DNA of 64,000 nucleotides from Diplolepis rosae (GCA_030998225.1 JAPYXD010000701.1:9098501-9162500), one strand, 5' to 3'. Shown: positions 45,234 to 58,092, counted from the first letter of the stretch. Program-made: numbers and translations. Notes: generated by a model from the letters alone, not told the origin.

Positions 45234-45970
45234 TTAAGGGCGGGGTAAGGGTTTTTAGGCGAAAAAAACCACATTTTTATGAATTTTTTTTAGAAATTTG
45301 AATGAAGTGAATTTATTAAAACCTTTTGTACATTATTGTGTACTATTTCAACAACATTCTGTAATTTTTTCATGCAAAAATATTCATAAATAACCCGGTG
45401 ACATAGCTTCTCCCGGAACGTTCTTAAAATAAGACCACTTGCGGTGTTCACTGTATCTCAGCTGGAAATTATCTGACATCTAAAACCAAAAAAATTTAGT
45501 CAAAGTAACATCAAATCTAGCCCCTAACGATCTCTGATTTTTTTTTTTTTTTTTTTTTTTAATTTTTGGTGGCCATTTGAAGTGAAAACTGCGATTTTTC
45601 ACAAAAAATTCGGCCGTTTTGGGGGTGGAAAACACCCTTAATGTAAAAAAAAAAAAATACTGATCGTTGGGGGCTGGTATTGTTTATGTAGAAAGTATGT
45701 GCCAAGTTTCAAAAGAATCGGTGAAATGGTTTTTAAATGGCAGTGAACACGGACTTTCAAAAAGGTAGTTTTGAGAAAAATGCGTTTAAAGTTTTAAAAT
45801 TCGGAGCTACAGTATTAGAGACGAGGGGACTAACTAGTTAATAACTTCGAGAATTTTTCTCTAATGGACTTAAAACTTTGGGAATATATTTTTGAAATGT
45901 TTAACTATAAGATAAGACAAAACAAAAAAATCGATTTTTTCAAAATTACAAACCCTTACCCCGCCCTTAA
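45234..45970. mobile_element. TTAA-bounded TIR element (GGGCGGGGTAAGGGTTT)
   Basis: TTAAGGGCGGGGTAAGGG and CCCTTACCCCGCCCTTAA at the two ends, 737 bp. Interior has a 23-base T run (45538-45560) and AAAATGCGTTTAAAGTTTT (inverted form of the CGCGTTTTTCTC phrase). No ORF. Confidence 0.85.
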
Positions 45971-46118
45971 ACGAATTCATTGAATTGTCTGCATTTTTAC
46001 AGGTAATTAATAAAAAATAACTAGCTGGAAATTGAAATTTAATGTCTTGACTAATTCTAATCCTTAAAAGCCTGAATTATTTCTACTAGATCGAAACTTA
46101 CTAATCCTGGTATCCTGA

Positions 46119-46371
46119 TGGAAATAAAAAAGTTCAATAGAGTTTATAAAACTGTTCAAGAGTTGGGTATTCAGGTATTTACGGAACAGAGTTCTAGAAA
46201 ATTTACAGAACTTTTGAAAATAAAATGCGGAACATTCAGGAAAAATTATTGAAAGTTCCGTATTTTATTCTGAAAAGTTCTGTAAACTTCCCAGATCTCT
46301 GTTCCGTAAATGCCTGTAACCCCAACTCTCGAACAGTTCTATAAACTTTACTGAACTATTTTTTTCCGTGT
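46119..46371. mobile_element. foldback MITE (AGTTCAATAGAGTTTATA)
   Basis: Inverted arms of about 115 bp: GAGTTTATAAAACTGTTC at the left and GAACAGTTCTATAAACTTTA at the right, ending near TTTTTCCGTG. A second copy lies at 55404-55653. No coding sequence. Confidence 0.8.
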
Positions 46372-46616
46372 TCAAGCTCTTATTCACTAATCAAGAACCA
46401 ATTTAAAATACTTCCTACTCTCTTCTTTTAAGAAGAGTCGATTCGTTGATATAGCTTTAAACTAAGTAACAATTTCTAGATGCAGGAAAAAAGAGATTCA
46501 AATTAACTGTAAAAATGATTTCAATAAACAAAAAGAGATATTGTTTACTAATATTAAATAAAAATAAAAATAAGTTATAAGGAGGTTAAGAAAGAATCTT
46601 AAACGTCATATAACTA

Positions 46617-47352
46617 TTAAGGGGTTTCAACACCTTTGCATTTTCAAAAAATTATTTTTGTTGGGTAATTAAAAAGTTATCGAAAGGAAACCATTTCCTC
46701 TTCATTGGCTTTGATTGACCATATTTTTTTTTATTTTTATTTTATTTATTATATTAATTTAATTATTTTTAATTATTAAACCTTTTTAATTATTTTTGTT
46801 CTTATTGCATAAAAAGGTCCTTTAGGGTCCTAAGAATGATGCCCAATAGGTAGGTAGGTATGGAGCAGGCATAGTAGATTACAGGTATATTACAATTATA
46901 TAACTTTTTTTACGTTATTAAAACTTTAAACGCGTTTTTCTCGAAACTGATTTTTTCAAATCGGTAAGACACGCCATTTTAACAATTTTCAACCGATTGA
47001 CACGAATCTTGTTTTAAATAAAAGATTATTCAATTATCTAGTGTTATACCTAAGATTTTTGAGATTGTTAGTAAACTGTTTATTTGTTTAACAAATTAAG
47101 GTCGCTTTTTGGGGCGAAAATCGAGTGATACATTCGAATCCTCACCATTTTTGCAAAAATGAATATTTTTTTATAATCTTGGGTACTTCACTGGGCAATC
47201 TTATAAACATTAGAAAAAAATTTGTTTTTTTATCCCAGGTTAATAAACTCTATAAATTTTAATTGCTCTAAGTTTTGTTATTTGTCTGAAAACCAATCAT
47301 AAAAATGACACTATTGTATTTTTTGAGGCTCAAAGGTGATGAAACCCCTTAA
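46617..47352. mobile_element. TTAA-bounded TIR element (GGGGTTTCAACACCTTTG)
   Basis: TTAAGGGGTTTCAACACC at the left and GGTGATGAAACCCCTTAA at the right, 736 bp. TTTAAACGCGTTTTTCTC at about 46924. The interior is AT-rich; GTAGGTAGGTA near 46850. The same tip occurs singly at 23900. Confidence 0.85.
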
Positions 47353-47354
47353 TT

Positions 47355-49225
47355 CACAAGTCATTTCTACCCAAACTAATGTTCTCTAAGAAACGCATCA
47401 TTGTTTCTACCAAACTGCATTACAAATAATTTTGGTTTTATTTTCTCTCGATTATAAAAAGCGTTATTCAAGACGAGGTCATGCCAATAGATCGATCTTC
47501 TTCAAAACTGTATTATGTTGAAAAAGAGGTTAGTAATTATCTTGTCAATCAGTAAATGAACAGAAAAAAATTGTCAAACCTGATCTAGTTAGGACAACAC
47601 ATTGTTACATCGAGCATTTTCTTTTTGTTCAGAAATTCGTTATAATTTATAGTTTTATGTACAGAATATTCAACAATATACAACATACAAATCTATTTCT
47701 TTGGATGAAAGAAAATTTTGTTGAATTAACAAAACTTTCTTTAATTCAAGGAAATTTTTTTTTCACCGTATATCAAAGAAATGTTTCTTTGATTCAAAGA
47801 AACTGTTTTCTCAGTGTATACATTTAAGTATTTTTTAAGGAACTTGGAAGTCAAAATTGTAGCTTCATAAATAATACTCAAGCAACTTTTAAGCATGAGT
47901 TGTTACAATAAAAGTAATAAAATGACAAATGCTTATCTTGTAATCAACCTGTCAGAATGATACTAAACATGGTTCTTAATTCGAGTCAATACGATTGAAT
48001 TGCGGTCTGACAAACAACTATTCTGAAACGCAGGTACGAAGGTTTGGGTTCTTGTAATTTCTGCAATATGAAAAATAAATCCAATCCCTAGCTGCAAACC
48101 AGCTGGGTCGGTATGCACATTGCACGTAGTACATTTCAACTTTGTGGTATGCAACTCGTCCTATACAGGCTACATATATTCATTCGAGGCATGTATTCCT
48201 TTTTGACTGTAAATGTAAAAAGACCTCACGGCAAGGCATCGTAATGTACATGTACGTGGCTCGAAAGCCCGGAAAAACTTTGCTTTTATAATAGATTTAC
48301 GATTTACCAACACCTACAAATTTCAACTTTTCATAATTCGCTCGAAAAAATGAATAATAAAGCTTTTTCTACTCCCTCTAATGTAAATTTTACTAACCCC
48401 GGATTAGCATTAATCCTTTTCTGAACAACCGGAGCTTTCGAATTAAAACTAGAATACAATTTCTCTGCAAAGACTTAAATCTTATAACCTCAATCCCTTC
48501 CTGTAAATGTTCATAATTCCCAAGTATCGGAAAAGAGGAGAAAACTTGCTGTATTTTGGAATAAATCGCCGTGTCTCGTAATCCACAAAGGATTTAAAAC
48601 GCTCTTTCCAATTACTGCTTCTGAAGCGAAAGGGATCATTTAGAGTTCAGTTTAGAGGGTGTATACTTTTTTGCTACAACCCGGAGCCTCAGGTGGCATG
48701 TCAGTCAAAATGGACGCTACTAAATCGTACCCTCCTAGCTTCCCGATACTAAAACGGGAACTTGAATCTTTTAAAGGGAGGAAAATGTGGATAAAAGCAG
48801 ATTTTCCGCATTCAACGATCTTGGCACAATCACTCAAGTGCAATCCGTACAAATATGAAATAGAGAGAACATTTCTTATCTCCCTTGCGGTAAATACTGA
48901 CTAGGTGTCAATATTGAAATTTCTTATCGTGAAAAACGTCGACATCACAAGCATTGTGGAAGATCTCTATGGAACTTTGTCTGAATCATCGGCTTTTGTA
49001 GAGAAATAAATAATTGCAATATTGAAAATTGAATTTTTTTTTTGGCCTTGATAAAATGTATCAAAGTGCATTCAAATCTGATAATACTTTCGAGGTATTA
49101 TGGTTTTCACATGTGATGAGAATCTGAAAAGTTTACGTATGTATGTATTTATTGATATAATTTTACTTATATTATTATACACCAAAAATCTTAAGGCCAT
49201 GGATTAATCGAAACAGGTGACTAAA
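47355..49225. other. mostly single-copy DNA
   Basis: 47690-47820 holds short palindromic TTCTTTGAT/ATCAAAGAA-like repeats ending GTTTTCTCAGTGTATA, a tip shared with 58765. 48100-48900 is GC-richer with an 81-codon frame (48659-48904) of unknown meaning. 49040-49110 is a family A tail fragment. Confidence 0.4.
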
Positions 49226-49229
49226 TTAT

Positions 49230-50080
49230 ATGTACATTACTTCATTCATGTAAGATAACTTTATTAATTTACAGAAGATCATCCTGAAAATTTGGCAAAT
49301 GTAACAAGAAACAATAAGGCACGTCTGTTAACTTCCTTTTCGTAAAAATTTTGGAAAAAAATTTGATAATTTAGAGATAATTACAGGCAACTGTAAAAAA
49401 TTTTCGCAAAATTCTGAATCGAACGAAGTTGACAGGAACTTGGTCACGTGGCCTGGTTGATCCTTGGCCTTAAATTGATTACGTCTAACAGATGATTTAA
49501 CTTATTTTTTGTTATATCTTAAAGATAGCCGATTTTCAGACGTGAAATGAAACTTCCTTTTATAGTGTACGGAAGCTCTAATTTATAGAACTAACAAGGG
49601 TTACTGGAGATAATCAATATCCCATAAGAAAACTCATTACTTTTTATTGGCAACAAAAGTATTTGAGGTAAATTTTTAAATTAGGCCATATTTAACATTA
49701 TTTTCTGGTTATTTCAACAACAATTTTGGTTATTTCAAACAGATTTCCTAGTAAATTCGTAAAAAAAAATCTGGTAAAAATAACCCGAATTTCTAGTTAC
49801 GTTAATCAGAAAATAATGTTAAATATGGCCTAAGCGGAATTCCGATTATTTTAACTGGACTTTTTTTTAAGTGTACGTTATATATTTCCTTTAATACTGT
49901 TATCACACATTAGATTTATGTTACATTTGACATCTATTTTTTCTAACAAATGTACATGTTACATAAAGGCCTAAATTCAAAATAAGGATTTTTCCGATCC
50001 TTTCTGTCTGTCTGTCGTCATTTTCATAGTCGTTTGTTGGCACTATAACTTTTGAAAGAATAATTAGATTAAAAGGCGCT
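49230..50080 (+). repeat. family B copy with inserted foldback
   Basis: CTGTTAACTTCCTTTTCGTA, GAACGAAGTTGACAGGAAC, TTGGTCACGTGGCCTGGTTG, then TTTCTGTCTGTCTGTCG (50010), follow the order seen at 23900-24450. Interrupted by the foldback at 49681-49832. Confidence 0.6.
49681..49832. mobile_element. short foldback MITE
   Basis: TTAGGCCATATTTAACATTA then TTTTCTG at the left and its exact inverse at the right (arms at least 27 bp, with weaker GGTTATTT/AAATAACC pairing further in). Confidence 0.75.
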
Positions 50081-50361
50081 TTGATACAGTAAATTAGAGC
50101 CTAAGAGGAAAGAACAAGTTCTTTAACCAGCCATATTTGTATAAAATTATTTGATTATTCTTAGACGGTTCATAACCTTAACAATTTAAAAAATTTTAAT
50201 CTCCACAACATAAATTTCTATAGAAAATTTTACGAGTGCAAATTTTATCCCTTTGGAAAAAAGTTATATCTGATGTTAAGTTTATAATGTTTATAAAATT
50301 TAGGTAATTGTAACGTGTCTTATGAAAGAAAAAACATTATTTTTTATGGAAAAATTTAACT

Positions 50362-50760
50362 TATGAAAAGTAATACTTTTAATGTCGTTTTTTGTGATCG
50401 AATTTTGCCTTACTGTCGTTTCTTACTAATTTCTTGAAAATAATTCAATTTTTATCAATTAGAGTTAATTTTTCCGAGGGAAATATTCTCTACAACTTTA
50501 CTGTTTCCAATTTTAGAAAAAAAGTTTTGTGTGGCTGAAATCCTTAAAAGGATTTTTTCAAAAACGAAATTTTTTTTAATAACTATGAAGATTTTTTACT
50601 TATTTCTAGAATTGGAAACAATAGAGTTGTAGGGAATGTTTTTCCTGAAAACACAAGCCATAATTTGTGAAAATCGAATAATTTTCAAAAAATTTGTAAG
50701 AAGCGACAGAGATGAAAAATTTTATCACAAAAAACATTATAAAAGTATTATTTTTCGTAA
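50362..50760. repeat. foldback related to the TTAAGGTAG elements
   Basis: Arms of about 150 bp (TGTCGTTTCTTACTAATTTC against GTAAGAAGCGACA; CTCTACAACTTTACTGTTTC against GAAACAATAGAGTTGTAG). The interior is that of 34405-35069, but TTAA ends are lost. Confidence 0.7.
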
Positions 50761-50839
50761 GTTCTACATTTTCCAAAAAATAGTTTTCAAAAATTTTAAA
50801 AATGATATAATTTTAAAAAATTTTTCCAAGATAAGTCTG

Positions 50840-53065
50840 GCAAACGAACTATTCCTTTCTTTCTAAACCTTGATAGTGTGTACCAAAACGTATTTTAATC
50901 TGATAATTTTTTCGAAAGTTATTGTACACAGACAACAGACAGACATGATTAAAAAACACTTCTTTGGAACTCTAATACCTTCACATATGTAATTAGACTG
51001 TAGAAAAGAATATTTGTCCCCAATAGTAGTTTTGGAAAATGTTATTTTTTCATCACTACACATTATTTAATTATTGAATGATTCAAAGTATAATATCTCT
51101 AGTATGGAAATTTGAAAAAAGCTCCAGAACATATTTAAAGGAATCTGGGAAAATTGCACACATTACATCCAAACATGAATATAAATGCTTGACGTTTGTG
51201 GGTTTCTAGGTGACACAGAAACCCTAAATCGGAAACAAAAGCTAAATAGGGGATGGCTCGCCAAATTCAGAAAGAATAGTCCAGTACCCTAAATTTTAGA
51301 GCCCTAGGTGTGACAAGATTGTTTTCTTTATTTTCAAGCTGGGAGTCTTAAAAGACCACCGGAGTCAGGCGTCAAGAATGAATACAGACAGAGAACCTTT
51401 CCACCTCGGCTTAGTAGAATGTGAAAGGTACCAAAAGGTCACTCTCCTTTGACACCTGCAGTTCTCGCTTGTTAGCGCTTGCCAACTTTGCGAGCGTTTA
51501 GCCTCTTTGTGAGACGAATACATTCACCAAATCCACAGGTACACCACCCACACACTCTCACTTACAGAGAGTTTCTGTCATGAGAGCGACCAGGTATAGA
51601 TATGAGAGAACAGTGAAGAGACTATATCGTCTCAAAGAAAAGGATTGAGCGGAAAGAAAAAGTAGACGAGATTCTCGCAGGCAGAAGATTATCGATTCTA
51701 AGACTTAAAAGTGCTTTAGTCTCACAATAAGGCAAAGGAACATGAAACAAAAGTCGAGGAACTTGGAACAGGAACGAAGTCGAGCGCTGTTCTATACGTA
51801 GTACGCGTGTAATATAATGTTTCCATTTAATATCTTTATGAGCACTAGGCGAAAATGATGAGGTCTCCTGTTTTTAATAATGTACCCGCGTGCACCTGAG
51901 TCTCGTAACTCTCTTCTCTCTAACCCAGCGTCGCGACGCCCGCGTCCACGTCTTCAAGCATGGCTTATTCTCCTCCTTTTTTTACTCTATCTTTTTTACA
52001 CTTTATAGTGTGAGTTTCTCTCTATATTTATTGGGAGAAAGAGAGAATGAAATGCGAAGAACAGCTTTCGCATTTCGTTCCAAGTTTCGAAGTCCGCGAA
52101 AAACCTCGGGATTTCCAGATGATAAAGACCCTCAGTGTCGTAAATATTTCCGTTGAGGGTGTACTAACGATTCTTTTTAAATATTCCATGGGAGTTCGAA
52201 AAGTTCGAAAGGATCCTTGAAATTGAGAAAATTTTCAAGTTCGAACAGATACTGTTCATCGAGAGGGAGAGGAAGGGATTTTTTGTACTTTTTGTACAGT
52301 TCCGCTTGCCAGGCTGGATAAAATTTATCAACGAGTCAAAGTGTGCGAGTCCTCGGAATAGGTATGCGTTTAAATTCCGTCCTGACGTTCCGAGGATGCT
52401 CGAGGAAATCTAGAAGGCTGACCAGCGTAACTGTTGGGCAGTGTCCGACATTTTTCATCAGATTCCTCTTTATTCTCGACATGATGGAACGCAAGGGAAT
52501 TAAAAAGAGTACACGTCAAGACTAAGAAAATAATTTCAACAAAATACTTATAAAAGTGGTTTTTTTATACTTTACCGGTAATATATTTGCAATAAGTCGT
52601 TAATGCTTCCAATTTTATATGTTTTATTACCATACTGATTATAATAAATTTATTTAAAAATATATAATCATTGTTAAACTTTGAAGAATTCAATTTTCAG
52701 TAGTTTTATCATTTTTTATTATTTTCGGGTTATGATTTTCAAAATTAATTCGATTTTAAATTGCTTATGTTAACTAAAATAATTCACAATCATTTGAAGT
52801 TTTCCATGAGGGCGCGTGAGAATTTGTAGAAAATTTAATGTTTCGTTTGCAGTGCGCATACGTAACAATGACGAAGCTTACTTTCCGGCACTGACTTAAA
52901 ATATGTCATTTTCGGTACTTCCATATGCGCAAAAAATGTCATACCTTATGTATGTGCTATAAAAAATATTCATTTAAACAAATGAAAATGAAATCAAAAA
53001 AATAGTTTTTTTATTATGCGGACAAGAAAGTGTTTGGTTTGAGTAAATTTTTGTACGATGATATG
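50840..53065. other. family A scrap, then single-copy DNA
   Basis: 50840-50930 is a family A tail fragment. 51150-52530 is GC-richer with many GAGA/CTCTC runs and an 88-codon frame (51890-52156) of unknown meaning. The remainder is AT-rich. Confidence 0.4.
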
Positions 53066-53070
53066 AAAAC

Positions 53071-53215
53071 CAGTGTTGGGTAGTAGGTCGTTAGAAGTTT
53101 ACTTTAAAAGTTACGTTACTTGTAACGTTATCAGTAACTTCGTTACTTTTCGAAAAAAGTATAACCGTAACGTAACTTTGTTACTATTTTCCCAGTAACA
53201 GGTGATGCTTTCCAT
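53071..53215 (+). mobile_element. hAT-like transposon end
   Basis: CAGTGTTGGGTAGTAG followed by repeated GTTACGTTACTTGTAACG, TAACTTCGTTACTTTT and AACGTAACTTTGTTAC. CAGTGTTGGG tips followed by clustered GTAAC/GTTAC repeats are typical of a widespread hAT group. The opposite end was not found. Confidence 0.6.
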
Positions 53216-53219
53216 CCCA

Positions 53220-55400
53220 ATTCAACCGGTCCATTCGGGACACGAATTTATTTTTTAACGAAACACGAATATGTTGCTCTTTGATCGAAATAATGAGAGA
53301 CGTATTTTTTTTTGGGCCGAAAAAAATTTGTCTGCGATTTATTGACAATTTCGTTTTTGGGGTAAAAATCTATTTTTTCAATTATTCGCGAGAAATTTTT
53401 TTTCAATTGTCTATAACTTCGTCAAAAATTGACCGATTTTAATAATTTTCACTTTTAAACGTTTGTAATAATTTGGAATACCGAACACAGTTATAAACAA
53501 TTGCTTGATGATTGTTATAAATTTTTTATTTAGCAATAAACAAAAATTGAAATTTTTTTTTAAAATTCAATATCTCGAAAAGTGTATTTTTTTTTCTCTC
53601 AAACTTTTTTCCCATTAAAAAGACACCTTGAGTTTCAATTCTACTGAATCTCTAGTAGCTAAAACTTTTTGTTTCCGAGTTATGATTTTTTGAAGTAAAA
53701 AGTCGTTTTCTTCGTAAAAACGTGGACTGCACAATGAATATCAACTTTATATGTGCGTCCTCACATTATCGCAAACTCTAATATAAATAATGGAAAAAGT
53801 AAATATCTCCTTTTCTGCGAGTTTTTTTTTTTCTATGCATTGAAAACAAGAATGATCAAACTTTACATAATTTAAAAGTCAACTTATATTCAATTATGTT
53901 TATACTTATAGTCCTACAAATATATAATCTGTCATAAAATATACGCTACTTTTTGAATTACTGGAGCAAAAACTAATGATTTAGTTTAAAAAAAAAAAAT
54001 ATTTTCCATCGTTCAATGAACGTTTAGAACTATAAGTACATAAAACAATCCACCTGTAAAATTTCACAATGGAACTAACTACTGGGTTTTATCATCTTTC
54101 TCTCTAACAAAACTTGAGTTTCACAAACTTGACACGCCGATAGGATCGGGATAAGCAGATGGAGACCTTAGTAAAACAATCGACTAACGAGACACATAAA
54201 CACGTGTTTCGTCGAAGAAAGAAGAACTCATCATGGGCGTCCCACGAGTTTAATCTACACTTCCGAGAATCTTTGCCGTCGTTGTCGCATTTATGCACTG
54301 AGATTGTCGAGAATCGCTTGCAAGCCGACTAGCACGAGACGAATGTATGAGTCAGAGGGCGAGAGAATTATTGTTACTGATGACGAGTACATATAATGGG
54401 ACCACCTCGAAGGGTCAATATTAAAAAGCCTTAAGCCTAACTAAAACTTCTACAGTCAATATCCATCGTCTTGGTTCTCCGCTTTTTACGTAGTTGGAAT
54501 TATTCTTGATGGCCCCCCTTCACACATTTGGTAAGGGAGGTTGTCCCTTAACGAACAATAGCATTGTGCCAGGCGAGGTACGATAATAATGGTGGCGGCA
54601 TTATAAATGAACGTCTGCAACTAATTTGGGGCAAGGCGTAACGGCGGTCTTCTTCTAAGGCGAACTCACGAGTGTAGTATATGTGAAATGTCTATACTGA
54701 ACCTATATGATTATGAGTATATGTATAGTTGTATAAATATCTTCCTTGCAGATGTAAGTACAATACATTGGTACTTATATGTGTGAGCCAGTGCAACATG
54801 CAGCATGACTTTGCGAGTAATAAAGAAAAAAAGAAAGAAAAAAGGTTTTAAGTCTCACTCTCTTTCCGGTCATTCCATATATCTATATCCCAGGTTAGCA
54901 ATTTACTACTGGCACGGTATTATGCCAAAGATGCCAGCGGGTTTGCAATATAATGAAAAAAAAATGGTATGATTAACCAGTAGACTGGTTGGCTAGCCAT
55001 ATTACAAGTTCTTTTTTGTTAAACTAATCAAAAATCAAGTTAATTTTACTAGTTTCTCAGTTGATTCAACTAATTTTTTCAGTTAATTTTGAAAGACATC
55101 AACTATTAATCTGAATATTTTTTAGTGCACAGGAAGAGATAATTCGCATATAGATTTTGAATTTTTATCACTGGCGCAGTACTGGATAGATTTCTGATGA
55201 TAACTAGGCTAGGAGTTGGCAGTCAGTACTGGGGTGGTACCGGTTTTCGTCCTTCACTAAAAGTTATAAAAAATATGACGCGATCTGAAAAAAGGGACCT
55301 TAGTTGCCCAGCGAAGATTTTACAGGAGAAGGGAAAGAATAAGCAACGAACCGATTAAAGCTTCCGAACTAATGATGGAAAAAGTCATACTGAACGATCA
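53220..55400. other. no gene recognised
   Basis: 53280-53720 is AT-rich and transposon-like (ATAACTTCGTCAAAAATTG), possibly the body behind the hAT end. 54100-54690 is GC-richer, with a 64-codon frame lacking motifs. 54893-54940 (TTACTACTGGCACGGTATTA) and 55160-55250 resemble the CCAGTA block at 56.9-57.4 kb. Confidence 0.4.
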
Positions 55401-55403
55401 TAA

Positions 55404-55653
55404 TCCGAAAAATAAGTTCAATAAAGTTTATAGAACTGTTCAAGAGTTGAAGATACGGGCATTTACGAAACACACTTCTAGAAAATTTACAGAACTTTTC
55501 AAAATAAAATGTGGAACTTTTAATCATTTTTCCTGAATGTTCCGCGTTTCATTCTGGAAAGTTCTGTAAATTTTCCAGAACTCTGTTCCCCAAATGCCTG
55601 TGACTCCAACTCTAGAACAGTTCTATAAACTCTATTGAAATATTTTTTTCCGT
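55404..55653. mobile_element. foldback MITE, second copy
   Basis: Matches 46119-46371: AGTTCAATAAAGTTTATAGA at the left, TCTATAAACTCTATTGAAAT at the right, with TTTTTTTCCGTG as the right tip. Slightly diverged. Confidence 0.8.
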
Positions 55654-55667
55654 GTAATTTATAAAAT

Positions 55668-55752
55668 ATTTAAAGAATTTGAAAATCCTTCTGTGGAAAA
55701 AAGGCGCTTTCGACTGCGCTATCTCAAACTCACCTAATTAATTTGAAATCAA
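55668..55752 (-). repeat. tRNA-like repeat 3' fragment
   Basis: TTTAAAGAATTTGAAAATCC, GTGGAAAAAAGGCGCTTTCG and then TCTCAAACTCACCTAATTAA: the head is deleted and the extension is joined directly to the tail. Confidence 0.6.
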
Positions 55753-55754
55753 TT

Positions 55755-56478
55755 TATAAAATACCTAACAATGGATTTTCTTATTAGAATAACATGGAAG
55801 GTAACAAAATTCTGCATTTAATGACCCCAAAATGAAATGTTTTGATCCATTATTATGAAGATATTGCCAAAAAAAGAAAAAATTGAAAGCTTTTTCAAAT
55901 TTTGAATAACTCTTGAAATTATTAATATTTTTTAACTTTTCTAGACTCATTTCAAAATGAGATTTACGTAAAATGTCAGTAACGTAGCAAGTAAATTGTA
56001 ATAATTTTTTCTTGAATGCGGCAAAAATCTAAGCTCTGAATGAAAAAGTTGTAAAACTTCAAATTTGTAAAATTATTTATGAAAGAAATTTTGAAAATAA
56101 TTTTATTGTATTTTTTTCATATTATTAATTTTTATAATTTTTAAAATCCATTTTTCAAGTATGAGAATCCTTTGTATTTTCACAACTTTGTTCCACTAAA
56201 TTTTAACTCTAATAGAATGAGGAAAAAATGTATCAAAATTATTTTTGATACGTCGCTAATAGACTATGTGAAACCTTTATAATAAGCTGAGAAAATTTAA
56301 AAAATGCTCATTATTTTAATAGTTGTTTAAAATTCAAGAGAACTTTGAAATCTTGACTTTTTTCGCAATATCTTCGTTAATAATTGACTAAAAAACTTCA
56401 TTTTTGGGTCATAAAATGCAGAATTTTGTTACCTTCCATATTATTCTAAGGAAGAAATTCATTGTTAGGTATTTTATC
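55755..56478. repeat. 730-bp foldback, arms about 240 bp
   Basis: ATACCTAACAATGGATTTTC at the left pairs with GAAATTCATTGTTAGGTAT at the right; ACATGGAAGGTAACAAAATT against AATTTTGTTACCTTCCATAT. The centre near 56100 is AT-rich. No coding sequence. Confidence 0.8.
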
Positions 56479-56914
56479 AATCAGAAGCTTTTATGTAAAT
56501 TGTTAAAACCAAGTACCCGGCGAATTTTGCACAGCAGTGTATATTACAGATTTACTCATAATTAATCGATAATTTGAAATTTTAACACTTATATAAGATA
56601 TGAAATTTTGCACGCAACGATGGAAAGATTCGAAAACTAAACCTAACCTACACAGTCTATCGACATTAAATATTACTCCATTGCACTAGTTACTAGCTGT
56701 CGCAATATACTAAAATTAAGAATTATTAAAAAAAAACAATGTCGTTGGTAGGTTTGGTCTGATGCAATCTACAAATCTTTAAAAATTCCGAAAAATACCA
56801 AAGTTTCTCCATGAATAAACACTTTGTGACGGTGAATTGACAGCCCTACGCACAAGAGTAATTCATAAATTCATGTCAGTTCTTATTGAAAGTCAACAAT
56901 TGGATTTAATATAC

Positions 56915-57360
56915 AGCCTGTAATAAACCAGTATCTTGCCAGTATTTTATATCGCCTTGCATTAATACTTCACTTATATTAATAACCTGTAACGCGCCAT
57001 TAATGAGCCAGTAGTTGCCAACTATTGGTGAAACTCTTATGTTGATTGCAAGCCAAGAATTGAAGACGGTAAACAGCCAGTACTAAGCCATGTCAATAGT
57101 TTGCATACTTCCTTCTTCGGTATTTTGTCACCAGTAATAGCAACTAGTAATGCACCAGTAGTAAACCAGTATTAGAGCGCCAACTGTCAGTGAGATTCCT
57201 TTGTAGCTATTCCACCAATCGTGACAATCAGTAGCGTGCTAGTAATAATTTGGTAATATTCAAATAGCTGGTACAGTATTGACAAACAGTGGTGACATTA
57301 CTCCACGGTTACTACTGGCGCAGTATTAAGCCAGTTGTAAATACTGGCTAACTTCCCACT
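56915..57360. repeat. degenerate CCAGTA-rich block
   Basis: About fifteen variants of CCAGTA/TACTGG and TGCCA (AACCAGTATCTTGCCAG, GAGCCAGTAGTTGCC, GCACCAGTAGTAAACCAGTA, CTACTGGCGCAGTATTAAGC) at irregular spacing and both orientations. The ends may relate to TTACTACTGGCACGGTATTA at 54901. Confidence 0.55.
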
Positions 57361-57364
57361 TTTC

Positions 57365-58030
57365 CGCCTGAAATATGAACTTAGTTACGGGTATATATAT
57401 ATTCGCAGTTGAATGGAAAGAGAAAACAAGAAAACGTCTTTCCCATCTTTTCCCTTAAAGTTTTTTTCTTTTTCCTCCGGCTGGTCGTTCTCTCAAGTCA
57501 GTCTCACCCTCTCCAACTTTGCTGGCTAACTACTCCTATACCGGAATCGTCTACGAGAAGAGGGAAGGGGAGCTGATAAGACACTAGGAGGTTAACTGAT
57601 CGAGACAATCGAAGCTGAGGAAAGGCAAAGTGGAGATGAAGGAGATGTTTAACGACAATTGAAAGGGGAACACTCAGTGTGATTATTGCTAATACTTACT
57701 TAAACATGTTTAAATGGATATAAAATATTTTGAATGACAATAACAAAAATCATAAACATTACTCCTAGCGACAATAATTTTAAACTGAATTTAATTAACT
57801 ATTGGTCATTATTATCATCATTAAGATGTCAGATTCATTGAGAAATGATTTGTGGTCTATCTACGTCCGTTTTTATCTTCTCTACCATTTCCCAAATTTT
57901 GAAAAGAAAATTTTATGTACTTTAATCTCAAACATGTAGAAACCTAAAATCAATAATATTTGCTAATTTCCTAAGTGTCATATGCCCTTAAAAGTGAAAT
58001 TTTCAGCAATATTTATTTTGGGTATCATTA
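57365..58030. other. no gene recognised
   Basis: A GC-richer patch at 57400-57670 (pyrimidine-rich, then GAAGAGGGAAGGGGAG) without an open frame of note. Confidence 0.45.
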
Positions 58031-58035
58031 TTATT

Positions 58036-58092
58036 TCCAATTAATTAGTTGAGTTTGAAATTTTTGTCACTGCCTACATTATCGGAGGATCT
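58036..58092 (+). repeat. tRNA-like repeat tail fragment
   Basis: TTAATTAGTTGAGTTTGAAA and CACTGCCTACATTATCGGAG: inverse of 26012-26072. Confidence 0.5.
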
